Positions 1-6,415 of a stretch of DNA of 8,453 bases are shown here, piece after piece. The translations under genes and the position numbers were made by a program. The notes under the pieces are model-generated. The model was given only the letters and a program-made list of their open reading frames with translations, was not told the DNA's origin and did no database searches. Numbering within the stretch: position 1 is the first letter of the stretch; each line of letters opens with the position of its first letter. This DNA is from Schlegelella_A sp031360885 (GTDB lineage: Bacteria > Pseudomonadota > Gammaproteobacteria > Burkholderiales > Burkholderiaceae_C). The stretch is taken from assembly GCA_031360885.1 (NCBI GenBank), contig JANMCC010000181.1, forward strand, positions 1 through 8,453, given 5' to 3'.

Positions 1-231
1 CGGCAGATGTACGACGTTGCGGTGCAGGCGGCGATCGGAGCCAACATCATCGCGCGTGAGACAATCAAGGCCCTGCGCAAGAACGTCATCGCGAAGTGCT
101 ACGGCGGTGACATCACCCGCAAGAAGAAGCTTCTCGAAAAACAGAAGGCCGGCAAGAAGCGCATGAAGCAGATCGGCTCCGTCGAGGTGCCGCAGGAAGC
201 CTTCCTGGCCATTCTCCAAGTGGACGACTGA
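1..231 (+). CDS. lepA: Elongation factor 4 (LepA), C-terminal end, 5'-truncated by the window edge
   Basis: The frame is open from base 1 and encodes the last 76 residues. LepA/EF4 is a ribosome-bound translational GTPase whose C-terminal domain is unique to the family. Visible hallmarks are RQMYDVAVQAAIG, ARETIKALRKNVIAKCYGGD, a lysine-rich stretch (KKKLLEKQKAGKKRMKQIG) and the typical end VEVPQEAFLAIL. These lie in the basic C-terminal domain that contacts the tRNA and peptidyl-transferase region; the GTPase domain is outside the window. The TGA stop at 229-231 shares its final A with the lepB ATG, which fits the common lepA-lepB operon and translational coupling. The ATG at position 7 is internal, not a real start. 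Confidence 0.97.
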   Translation, partial: RQMYDVAVQAAIGANIIARETIKALRKNVIAKCYGGDITRKKKLLEKQKAGKKRMKQIGSVEVPQEAFLAILQVDD

Positions 232-1202
232 TGGGTGTATTCACCGGATTGCTGTATTCCTGCCTGGCGGTGTTCGCCGCCGGCTGGTACTTCAACAAGT
301 GGTCGGGGAATTTTTCGCTCCTCCTGTTCGTCCTGAGCGTCGTCACCTTCGGCTACTGGCTGGCCGAGCGCTTCCACTTCGCACCCAGGCGGCGCCAGGC
401 GGTGGCCGAGTTCGAAAAGCAGGACGCCGCCCGGCGCGAGCAGCTCTCCGCCCAGGGCATCACCCGGGTCGACGACAACAGCGCCGAGACGCGCCAGGCG
501 CTGATGATGCAGCCGTGGTGGCTCGACTGGACCGCGGGCCTGTTCCCGGTGATCCTGGCCGTGTTCCTGCTGCGCTCGTTCCTGTTCGAGCCGTTCAAGA
601 TTCCGTCCGGATCGATGAAGCCGACCCTGCTCGTCGGCGACCTGATCCTGGTCAACAAATTCCACTACGGCGTCCGCCTGCCGGTGATCAACAAGAAAAT
701 CGTCGCCCTCAACGACCCGCAGCGCGGCGACGTGATGGTGTTCCGCTACCCGCAGGACCCGAGCACCGACTACATCAAGCGCGTGGTAGGCGTTCCCGGC
801 GACGAGATCTCGTTTCGCAGCCAGAAGCTGTACGTCAACGGCAAGTTCGCCGAGCTCACCGCGGCCGGCGAGTTCTACGACGACGACACGCGTCGTTACG
901 AGAAGGAGTTCACCGAACAGCTGGGTCCGGTGCAACATCACATCCTCATTAATCCTCAACAGTCGCCTTTTTTCGGGACCAGCGAAAGCCGCCAGTTTCC
1001 GTTCCATGAAAACTGCAGCTACAGTGCAGAAGGCGTGACCTGCAAAGTGCCTCCCGGCAACTACTACATGATGGGTGACAACCGGGACAACTCCCAGGAC
1101 TCGCGCTACTGGGGCTTCGTGCCCGACGAGAACATCGTCGGCAAGGCGTTCTTCGTATGGATGAATTTCGGCGACCTGAAGCGGATCGGGTCGTTCCGAT
1201 AG
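231..1202 (+). CDS. lepB: Signal peptidase I (leader peptidase, S26 family)
   Basis: A 323-residue inner-membrane serine protease that removes signal peptides from exported proteins at the periplasmic face. The conserved boxes are all present: SGSMKPTLL with the nucleophile Ser128, YIKRVVGVPGDE with the general base Lys183, and GDNRDNSQDSRYWG at 282-295. Cys262 and Cys271 lie just before the last box, where the E. coli enzyme has a disulfide loop. Length matches the E. coli protein (324). There are three hydrophobic segments (about 4-21, 28-45 and 102-118), where E. coli LepB has two membrane helices; with the active site in the periplasm this predicts a cytoplasmic N-terminus. The start ATG overlaps the lepA stop by one base and has no clear Shine-Dalgarno, so coupling to lepA translation is likely. 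The first box and the Ser/Lys dyad make the family call secure. Confidence 0.98.
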   Translation: MGVFTGLLYSCLAVFAAGWYFNKWSGNFSLLLFVLSVVTFGYWLAERFHFAPRRRQAVAEFEKQDAARREQLSAQGITRVDDNSAETRQALMMQPWWLDWTAGLFPVILAVFLLRSFLFEPFKIPSGSMKPTLLVGDLILVNKFHYGVRLPVINKKIVALNDPQRGDVMVFRYPQDPSTDYIKRVVGVPGDEISFRSQKLYVNGKFAELTAAGEFYDDDTRRYEKEFTEQLGPVQHHILINPQQSPFFGTSESRQFPFHENCSYSAEGVTCKVPPGNYYMMGDNRDNSQDSRYWGFVPDENIVGKAFFVWMNFGDLKRIGSFR

Positions 1203-1205
1203 GTC

Positions 1206-1211
1206 AAGGAG
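1206..1211 (+). promoter_or_regulatory. Shine-Dalgarno for the DUF4845 gene
   Basis: AAGGAG sits 5 bases before the ATG at 1217. It is the best ribosome binding site in the window. It decides in favour of this start over the in-frame ATG at 1157, which lies inside lepB. Confidence 0.75.
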
Positions 1212-1216
1212 TCCGG

Positions 1217-1585
1217 ATGATGCCGAGAGTTCGCAGCGATCGCGGTCAACGCGGTTTCACGCTGTTCGGCCTGCTCTTCTGGGCGATCATCGTCGGCTTC
1301 TTCGCGCTCATCGGCATGCGCGTTCTGCCGGCCCTCAACGAATACTTCACGATCAAGCGCGCAATCAACAAGATCACCACCGAAGGCACGACCGTGCCGG
1401 AGATCAGGAATGCCTTCGAGCGGCAAAAGGACATCGAATATTCGATAACCTCGATTTCCGGCAAGGACCTGAGCGTCACCAAGGAAAACGACAAGGTCGT
1501 CATCAGCTTCGCGTACGACAAGGAGATCGAGCTGATGAAGCCGGTGTTCCTTTTGCTCAAGTTCGAGGGCCGTTCGTCGAACTAG
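1217..1585 (+). CDS. DUF4845-type small single-pass membrane protein
   Basis: A 122-residue protein of unknown function. From position and pattern it matches the DUF4845 proteins commonly encoded between lepB and rnc in beta- and gammaproteobacteria. Residues 1-12 are short and basic (MMPRVRSDRGQR). Residues 14-38 form one hydrophobic helix starting GFTLFGLLFW. The remainder is a soluble region, presumably periplasmic, with KRAINKI, a mixed-charge stretch and SFAYDKEIELMKPVFLLLKFEG near the end. The N-terminus resembles a type IV prepilin (basic leader, then G13|FTL) but has Gly18 where prepilins carry the Glu at position +5. The start was chosen at 1217 because of the AAGGAG upstream; a longer start at 1157 would overlap lepB by 46 bases and add a non-family leader. 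A second ATG follows immediately at 1220. It begins 14 bases after the lepB stop. No function is proposed. Confidence 0.85.
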   Translation: MMPRVRSDRGQRGFTLFGLLFWAIIVGFFALIGMRVLPALNEYFTIKRAINKITTEGTTVPEIRNAFERQKDIEYSITSISGKDLSVTKENDKVVISFAYDKEIELMKPVFLLLKFEGRSSN

Positions 1586-1611
1586 TGCGGCCTCGATCGT
1601 CTCTCTAACGC

Positions 1612-2316
1612 ATGGATTCCCGCCTCCTCGTCCTCCAGCAGCGCATCGGCCACCGCTTCGCCGACCCCGGCCTCCTGCAACGGGCGCTGACCCACCGCAG
1701 CTTCGGCACCGATCACAACGAGCGCCTCGAATTCCTGGGCGACGCGGTCCTGAGCCTCGCCGTCTCCAGCCTTCTGTTCGACCGCCTCGGCGATTCCGAC
1801 GAAGGCGACCTGACCCGCGTTCGCGCCCACCTGGTTCGCGAGGACAGCCTGCACCGCGCGGCCCTGCAGCTCGGTCTCCCGGAGCTGCTGCGCCTGGGCG
1901 AGGGCGAGGCGCGGGGCGGTGGTGCGCTGCGTGCCTCGATCCTCGCCGATGCGCTCGAGGCCCTGATCGGCGCCACATTCCAGGACGGCGGCTTCCTCGC
2001 CGCCCGCGCCCTGGTGCAGAGCCTGTTCGCCGAGATCATCGAGACGACCGACGTCTCGAGCTGGACCAAGGACGCCAAGACCGAACTCCAGGAGTGGCTG
2101 CAGGCGCGGCGCCTGCCGGTGCCCACCTACCGCATCGTCGCCACTCGCGGCCAGGCGCATGCCCAGACCTTCGAGGTCGAGTGCGCGGTGCCGGCGCTGA
2201 GCCTGCGCGAGCTCGGCGAAGGCAAGTCGCGCCGCGCCGCCGAGCAGGAAGCCGCGCGCCGCATGCTCGACGCCTTGAACGCGAGCGACGAGCCAGGAAG
2301 CCCCTTGAGGTCCTGA
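1612..2316 (+). CDS. rnc: Ribonuclease III
   Basis: A 234-residue double-stranded-RNA endonuclease that processes 30S rRNA precursors and structured mRNAs, using Mg2+ as a homodimer. The signature ERLEFLGD is at 37-44, with Glu37, Glu40 and Asp44 corresponding to E. coli Glu38, Glu41 and Asp45. ILADALEALIG supplies Asp113 and Glu116, the counterparts of E. coli Asp114 and Glu117. Residues about 155-223 form the double-stranded RNA binding domain (KTELQEWLQ at its start, GKSRRAAEQEAA near its end). Length is close to E. coli (226). It starts 26 bases after the DUF4845 stop with no clear Shine-Dalgarno, and its TGA is followed directly by the era ATG. The rnc-era-recO order is a classic operon. 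The short gap leaves no room for the long RNase III-cleaved leader known upstream of E. coli rnc. Confidence 0.98.
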   Translation: MDSRLLVLQQRIGHRFADPGLLQRALTHRSFGTDHNERLEFLGDAVLSLAVSSLLFDRLGDSDEGDLTRVRAHLVREDSLHRAALQLGLPELLRLGEGEARGGGALRASILADALEALIGATFQDGGFLAARALVQSLFAEIIETTDVSSWTKDAKTELQEWLQARRLPVPTYRIVATRGQAHAQTFEVECAVPALSLRELGEGKSRRAAEQEAARRMLDALNASDEPGSPLRS

Positions 2317-3234
2317 ATGAGCGAAGGCCCGGCGTCTTCGACCGACGCCGGCCCCGCCCGGCGCTGCGGGCTCGTGGCGATCGTCGGCCGGCCGAACGTC
2401 GGCAAGTCGACGCTGCTCAACGCCCTGGTCGGGCAGAAGATCAGCATCACCTCGAACAAGGCGCAGACCACGCGGCATCGCATCACCGGCATCCGCACCG
2501 AGGGCGAGTCGCAGTTCGTGTTCGTCGACACGCCGGGCTTCCAGACGAAGCACGACGCGGCGATGAACCGCTCGCTCAACCGCGCCGTCACCAGCACGCT
2601 GTCCGACGTGGACGTGGTGCTGCTTGTGGTCGAGGCCGGGCGCTTCAACAAGGAAGACGAGACCGTGCTGGCCCTGCTGCCGGCGGACAAGCCCGCCTTC
2701 CTGATCGCCAACAAGCTCGACACCATCACCCGCCGCGCCGACCTGGCGCCGTGGCTGCAATCGATGCAGGCGAAGCATGCTTTCGCCGAGTTCGTGCCGC
2801 TTTCGGCCACCCGGCCGGCCGACGCGGCGCGGCTGCTCGGCATCGTCGCTCCCTACCTGCCCGAGCAGCAGTGGCTGCACGATGCCGATGCGCTCACCGA
2901 CCGCAGCGACCGCTTCCTCGCCGCCGAGATCGTGCGCGAGAAGCTGTTCCGCCTCACCGGCGACGAGCTGCCCTACACCTCCACCGTCGTCATCGACAAG
3001 TTCGAGGAGGAGGGCAACCTGCGCCGGATCGCCGCCACCATCGTCGTCGAGCGCGACCCGCACAAGGCGATGATCATCGGCAGCGGCGGCGAGCGGCTGA
3101 AGCGCATCGGTACCGAGGCGCGGCACGAGCTCGAGCACCTGCTCGACGCCAAGGTCTTCCTCGAGCTCTGGGTCAAGGTGCGCGGCGGCTGGGCCGACGA
3201 CGAGGCGCACCTGCGCTCCTACGGCTATGACTGA
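2317..3234 (+). CDS. era: GTPase Era, 16S rRNA binding ribosome-assembly factor
   Basis: A 305-residue GTPase with a C-terminal KH domain that binds the 3' end of 16S rRNA and supports 30S maturation. GTPase motifs in order: G1 GRPNVGKS at 24-31, a switch I region with NKAQTTRHRI (47-56), G3 DTPG at 71-74, G4 NKLD at 132-135, and G5 LSAT near 167-170. The KH domain lies in the last 80 or so residues, with the GxxG loop G255-S-G-G258 within IIGSGGERLKRIG and the usual end VRGGWADDEAHLRSYGYD. There is a short extra N-terminus of about 15 residues, rich in Ser, Ala and Pro. ATG follows the rnc TGA with no spacer; TGAGG at 2306-2310 inside the rnc end can serve as ribosome binding site. Tight junction with rnc fits their joint role in rRNA maturation. 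Confidence 0.98.
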   Translation: MSEGPASSTDAGPARRCGLVAIVGRPNVGKSTLLNALVGQKISITSNKAQTTRHRITGIRTEGESQFVFVDTPGFQTKHDAAMNRSLNRAVTSTLSDVDVVLLVVEAGRFNKEDETVLALLPADKPAFLIANKLDTITRRADLAPWLQSMQAKHAFAEFVPLSATRPADAARLLGIVAPYLPEQQWLHDADALTDRSDRFLAAEIVREKLFRLTGDELPYTSTVVIDKFEEEGNLRRIAATIVVERDPHKAMIIGSGGERLKRIGTEARHELEHLLDAKVFLELWVKVRGGWADDEAHLRSYGYD

Positions 3235-3256
3235 ACCGGTGCGGGGCGCCGCCGGT
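3235..3256 (+). other. Short hairpin in the era-recO gap
   Basis: ACCGGTG (3235-3241) can pair with CGCCGGT (3250-3256), including one T-G pair, around an 8-base GC-rich loop. It begins right after the era stop and ends 6 bases before the recO ATG, covering the place where a Shine-Dalgarno would be. There is no T run, so it is not a standard terminator. It could limit recO initiation or protect an mRNA end; chance pairing in GC-rich DNA is also possible. Confidence 0.35.
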
Positions 3257-3262
3257 ACGTAG

Positions 3263-4048
3263 ATGGCCAGCCGGGTCTCGCGCGCGCTGCCGCTGGCGGC
3301 CTTCGTGCTGCACAGCTACGACTGGAGCGAATCGAGCCTGATCCTCGATCTCTTCACCCGCGAGCAGGGACGGATCGCCGTCGCCGCGAAAGGCGCCAAG
3401 CGGCCGTTCTCGCAGCTTCGCGGCGTGCTTCTGCCGTTCCAGCGCATCGCGGTCACCCTCGGCCGCCATGCCTCGGGCGAGGAGGGCGCCGAGGTCTCCA
3501 ACCTGCGCGGCGCCGACTGGACCGGCGGCCCGGCGATGCTCACCGGCGCCGCGCTCTTCAGCGGCTTCTACGTCAACGAGCTGCTGATGAAGCTGCTGGC
3601 CCGGCACGACCCGCATCCGGCCCTGTTCGACGCCTACGCCGCCACTGTCGCCGCACTCGGCGACGCCGGCGAGACGCGCGGGCAATCGGCGCTGCGCGCC
3701 TTCGAGATCGTGCTTCTCCGCGAGATCGGCCTGCTGCCCGACCTCGGCACCGAGACTGCGACCGGCCGGCCGGTGCTGGCCGAGGAGCGTTACCGCGTTC
3801 TCGCCGACGCGGGCGTCGTCGCCGCGCCCGGCGCGACCGATGCCACCGCCAGCGGCGCCACGCTCGCCATGGTGCAGGCGGCGCTCGCCGGCGGCGACAT
3901 CGCGGCGCTGCAACGCGTCGCCGCGCGCGCGCTCGCGGAGCTGCGGCCCCTGCTGCGCGCCCAGCTTGCTTATCATCTCGGCACCGACAGCCTGCGCACG
4001 CGCCGCGTCATGCTCGAGGCACAAGCCCTGATGCCGGCCTCGACCTGA
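3263..4048 (+). CDS. recO: DNA repair protein RecO
   Basis: A 261-residue recombination mediator that works with RecR (and RecF) to load RecA on SSB-coated single-stranded DNA and to anneal strands. The N-terminal 80 residues read as the RecO OB fold (AFVLHSYDWSESSLILDLFT, then GRIAVAAKGAKRP and LLPFQRIAVTL). The middle carries the family pattern FYVNELLMKLLARHDPHPALFDAY, and the rest is helical and alanine-rich. No Cys4 zinc motif is seen, as in E. coli RecO. The ATG is the earliest possible start because an in-frame TAG lies directly before it. No Shine-Dalgarno is visible and a hairpin lies just upstream. Length is slightly above E. coli RecO (242). Position after era is the usual one. Confidence 0.95.
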   Translation: MASRVSRALPLAAFVLHSYDWSESSLILDLFTREQGRIAVAAKGAKRPFSQLRGVLLPFQRIAVTLGRHASGEEGAEVSNLRGADWTGGPAMLTGAALFSGFYVNELLMKLLARHDPHPALFDAYAATVAALGDAGETRGQSALRAFEIVLLREIGLLPDLGTETATGRPVLAEERYRVLADAGVVAAPGATDATASGATLAMVQAALAGGDIAALQRVAARALAELRPLLRAQLAYHLGTDSLRTRRVMLEAQALMPAST

Positions 4049-4056
4049 TCCTCCCG

Positions 4057-4842
4057 ATGAACCCCCTGGTGACGACCGGCCTCGACGCCCGCGGCAACGC
4101 CACGGCGCTGTCGGTCAACGTCAACAAGATCGCGCTGCTTCGCAACCAGCGGCCGCTGCCGATTCCGAGCGTGGTCGGCCTGTCGCGCATCGCCCTCGAG
4201 GCGGGGGCCCACGGCATCACCGTCCACCCGCGGCCCGACGAGCGGCACATCCGTCGCCACGACGTGTTCGATCTCGCGGCGATGCTGAAGGACTGGCCGC
4301 AGGCCGAGTTCAACATCGAGGGCAACCCCTTCCACAACCTGATGGACATCGTGCGCGAGACGCGGCCGCAGCAATGCACCTTCGTGCCCGACAGCGCCGA
4401 GCAGGCGACCTCCGACCACGGCTGGGACCTGGCCCGCGACGGCGAGCGCCTGAAGCCGCTGATCGACGAGCTGCGCACGCTCGGCGTGCGCGTCAGCCTG
4501 TTCATGGACGCCGACCCGGCGGCGATGGCCGCGGCGCGCGCCGTCGGCGCCGACCGGGTGGAGCTCTACACCGAGCCGTATGCGCGCGCCCACGGCACGG
4601 CCGGGCAGGCGGCGTCGCTCGCCGCCTTTGCCGCGGCCGCGCGTGCGGCGCAAGGCGAGGGCCTCGGCGTCAACGCCGGCCACGACCTCAACCTCGTCAA
4701 CCTCGGCGACTTCGTCACGGCGGTGCCGGGCGTGCTCGAGGTCTCGCTCGGCCATGCGTTCGTCGCCGATGCGCTCGAGCTCGGGATGGCCGCCGCGGTG
4801 CGCGCCTACGTCGCCGCGCTGGCCCGCTCGGTGCCGCGTTGA
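4057..4842 (+). CDS. pdxJ: Pyridoxine 5'-phosphate synthase, variant N-terminal signature
   Basis: A 261-residue cytosolic TIM-barrel enzyme that condenses 3-amino-1-hydroxyacetone phosphate with 1-deoxyxylulose 5-phosphate to form pyridoxine 5'-phosphate, the last ring-forming step of DXP-dependent vitamin B6 synthesis. Recognisable elements: GAHGITVHPRPDERHIRRHDV with His57, Arg59 and His64 (E. coli His45, Arg47, His50), FNIEGN with Glu88 (E. coli Glu72), VSLFMDAD, and VNAGHDLN with His209 (E. coli His193), followed by EVSLGHAFVADAL. The usual first strand GVNIDHIATLRNAR is here SVNVNKIALLRNQR (19-32), so the Asp-His pair is Asn-Lys, and the next segment is longer. This looks like a divergent branch of PdxJ rather than a loss of function, since the other active-site residues remain. 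It starts 8 bases after recO and precedes acpS, the same pdxJ-acpS pairing seen in E. coli. Confidence 0.95.
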   Translation: MNPLVTTGLDARGNATALSVNVNKIALLRNQRPLPIPSVVGLSRIALEAGAHGITVHPRPDERHIRRHDVFDLAAMLKDWPQAEFNIEGNPFHNLMDIVRETRPQQCTFVPDSAEQATSDHGWDLARDGERLKPLIDELRTLGVRVSLFMDADPAAMAAARAVGADRVELYTEPYARAHGTAGQAASLAAFAAAARAAQGEGLGVNAGHDLNLVNLGDFVTAVPGVLEVSLGHAFVADALELGMAAAVRAYVAALARSVPR

Positions 4843-4858
4843 GCCGCCGACTCTGTAG

Positions 4859-5260
4859 ATGGTCTACGGCATCGGCACCGACATCTGCGACATCCGCCGC
4901 ATCACGGCGACGCTGGGGCGGCGCGGCGACCGCTTCGCCGAGCGCGTGCTCGGGCCACGCGAGCTCGAGGTCTTCCGCTACCGCCGCGGCAAGCTCGAGG
5001 ACCGCGGCGTACGCTTTCTGGCGACGCGCTTCTCCGCCAAGGAGGCGTTCTCCAAGGCGATCGGCCTGGGCCTGCGCATGCCGATGAGCTGGCGCGGCTG
5101 CGAGATCCTCAACCTGCCGAGCGGCAAGCCCGAGATCCATCTCAACGGCGTGCTGGCCGAATGGTTCGCGGCGCGCGGCCTGAGCGCCCATGTCACCGTG
5201 ACCGACGAAGCCGACTATGCGGCGAGCTTCGTGGTCGTTGAAACGCGGAGCGAGAAATGA
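4859..5260 (+). CDS. acpS: Holo-[acyl-carrier-protein] synthase
   Basis: A 133-residue group I phosphopantetheinyl transferase. It moves 4'-phosphopantetheine from CoA to the serine of apo-ACP, activating the carrier for fatty acid synthesis. GIGTDICDI at 4-12 contains the Mg2+ ligand Asp8. RFSAKEAFSKAIGLG at 57-71 contains Glu62, the second Mg2+ ligand, and the basic residues that bind CoA. The GKPEIHLNG and HVTVTDEADYAASFVVVE segments match the C-terminal half of the family. Length is near the usual 120-130. The ATG has an in-frame TAG directly before it, so no longer ATG start is possible; no Shine-Dalgarno is visible. It follows pdxJ by 16 bases, and its stop overlaps the nagZ start by 4 bases (ATGA). 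Confidence 0.97.
   Translation: MVYGIGTDICDIRRITATLGRRGDRFAERVLGPRELEVFRYRRGKLEDRGVRFLATRFSAKEAFSKAIGLGLRMPMSWRGCEILNLPSGKPEIHLNGVLAEWFAARGLSAHVTVTDEADYAASFVVVETRSEK
5247..5250 (+). promoter_or_regulatory. Shine-Dalgarno for nagZ inside acpS
   Basis: GGAG lies 6 bases before the nagZ ATG at 5257, within the last codons of acpS. Together with the ATGA overlap it supports this start and coupled translation. Confidence 0.55.
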
Positions 5261-6345
5261 ACGAAGCCACCCATGCCCCCGTGGTGCTCGACGTCGCCGG
5301 GCTGACCCTCGATGGCGACGACCGCCGCCGCCTCGAGCACCCGCTCACCGGCGGCGTGATCCTGTTCTCGCGCAACTGGCGCGACCGCAAGCAGCTGACC
5401 GAGCTCGTCGCCGAGATCAAGGCGCTCCGGCCCGACCTGATCGTCTGCGTCGACCACGAGGGCGGCCGGGTGCAGCGCTTTCGCAGCGACGGCTTCACCC
5501 AGCTGCCGCCGATGCGCGTGCTCGGCGAGATGTGGATGGACGACGGCCGCTCGGGCCCCGGCAGTGGCGCGATGCGCGCCCTCGAGGCTGCCACCGCCGC
5601 CGGCCACGTGCTCGCGAGCGAGCTTCGCGCCTGCGGCGTCGACCTCAGCTTCACCCCGGTGCTCGACCTCGACCACGGCGGCAGCGGCGTGATCGGCGAC
5701 CGGGCCTTCCATCGCGACCCGCGGGTCGTGACGACGCTCGCCAAGAGCCTGATGCACGGCCTGCTCGAAGCCGGCATGCGCAACTGCGGCAAGCACTTCC
5801 CGGGGCACGGCTTCGTCAAGGCCGACAGCCACACCGAGATCCCGGTCGACCGTCGCTCGCTCGCCGCGATCCTGGCCGACGACGCGCGGCCGTACGAGTG
5901 GCTCGCAGGCTCGCTCTCGAGCGTGATGCCGGCGCACGTGGTCTACCCCAAGGTCGACGCGAACCCGGCGGGCTTCTCGCCGCGCTGGCTAAAGGACATC
6001 CTGCGCCTGCAGCTCGACTTCGAAGGCGCGATCTTCAGCGACGACCTCAGCATGGCCGGCGCGCGCCGCGTTGGCGGCGCCGAGCTGAGCTACGCCGACG
6101 CGGCGACGCTCGCGCTCGGCGCCGGCTGCGACATGGTGCTGCTCTGCAACCAGTCGCTAGACGGTGGCAGCGCGGTCGACGCACTGCTCGAAGGCCTGCT
6201 CGAAGCCGAAGCGAGCGGCCACTGGCAGCCCGATCCGCCGAGCGAGCTGCGCCGCCTCGACCTGCTGCCGCAGACGGTGCCGGTCGCCTGGGACGAGCTG
6301 ATGCATTCGCCCGCCTACCAGCGCGCGCTCGAACGCCTGCCCTGA
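5257..6345 (+). CDS. nagZ: Beta-N-acetylhexosaminidase, glycoside hydrolase family 3
   Basis: A 362-residue cytosolic enzyme that removes N-acetylglucosamine from GlcNAc-1,6-anhydroMurNAc-peptides during cell wall recycling. Its products feed the anhydro-muropeptide pool, which in many proteobacteria also controls AmpC beta-lactamase. Visible family motifs are VDHEGGRVQRFR (from Asp66), KHFPGHG at 179-185, ADSHTEIP with Asp190 and His192 as the general acid/base pair on the mobile loop, and FSDDLSMAGA with the nucleophile Asp262. There is no signal peptide. Length is a little above E. coli NagZ (341), with a loop around residues 91-108 (MWMDDGRSGPGSGAMR). The start overlaps the acpS stop by 4 bases. 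It is the last gene of the rightward series and faces rne across a 70-base gap. Confidence 0.97.
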   Translation: MNEATHAPVVLDVAGLTLDGDDRRRLEHPLTGGVILFSRNWRDRKQLTELVAEIKALRPDLIVCVDHEGGRVQRFRSDGFTQLPPMRVLGEMWMDDGRSGPGSGAMRALEAATAAGHVLASELRACGVDLSFTPVLDLDHGGSGVIGDRAFHRDPRVVTTLAKSLMHGLLEAGMRNCGKHFPGHGFVKADSHTEIPVDRRSLAAILADDARPYEWLAGSLSSVMPAHVVYPKVDANPAGFSPRWLKDILRLQLDFEGAIFSDDLSMAGARRVGGAELSYADAATLALGAGCDMVLLCNQSLDGGSAVDALLEGLLEAEASGHWQPDPPSELRRLDLLPQTVPVAWDELMHSPAYQRALERLP

Positions 6346-6353
6346 AACGAAAT

Positions 6354-6386
6354 CGGCCCGGCGCTCCCTTGCGGGGCACCGGGCCG
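6354..6386 (-). terminator. Convergent-gap hairpin, probable rne terminator
   Basis: CGGCCCGG (6354-6361) pairs perfectly with CCGGGCCG (6379-6386). A second stem inside it pairs 6363-6367 with 6373-6377 and leaves a 5-base loop. Read leftward, as for rne, the hairpin is followed by ATTTCGTTTC, a weak U-rich tail. Read rightward, as for nagZ, no U run follows, so it may stop that strand only partly or act as a 3' end stabiliser. It is the only notable structure in the gap 6346-6415. Confidence 0.7.
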
Positions 6387-6415
6387 GACGAGGCGCTTGC
6401 CGCCCCGGTCGACGC

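Noticed and set aside
941..1060. Lower-GC patch with a T run in lepB, as a possible internal promoter
   Set aside because: No convincing -35/-10 pair at proper spacing; it codes for the variable loop and the Cys262/Cys271 region of LepB.
1157..1216. Longer start for the DUF4845 gene
   Set aside because: It would overlap lepB and has no ribosome binding site, whereas AAGGAG precedes the ATG at 1217.
1582..3210. 542-codon open frame on the minus strand opposite rnc and era
   Set aside because: It lies antisense to two clearly functional genes, its translation is low-complexity and matches no family I recognise, and long antisense frames are expected where codon third positions are G or C.
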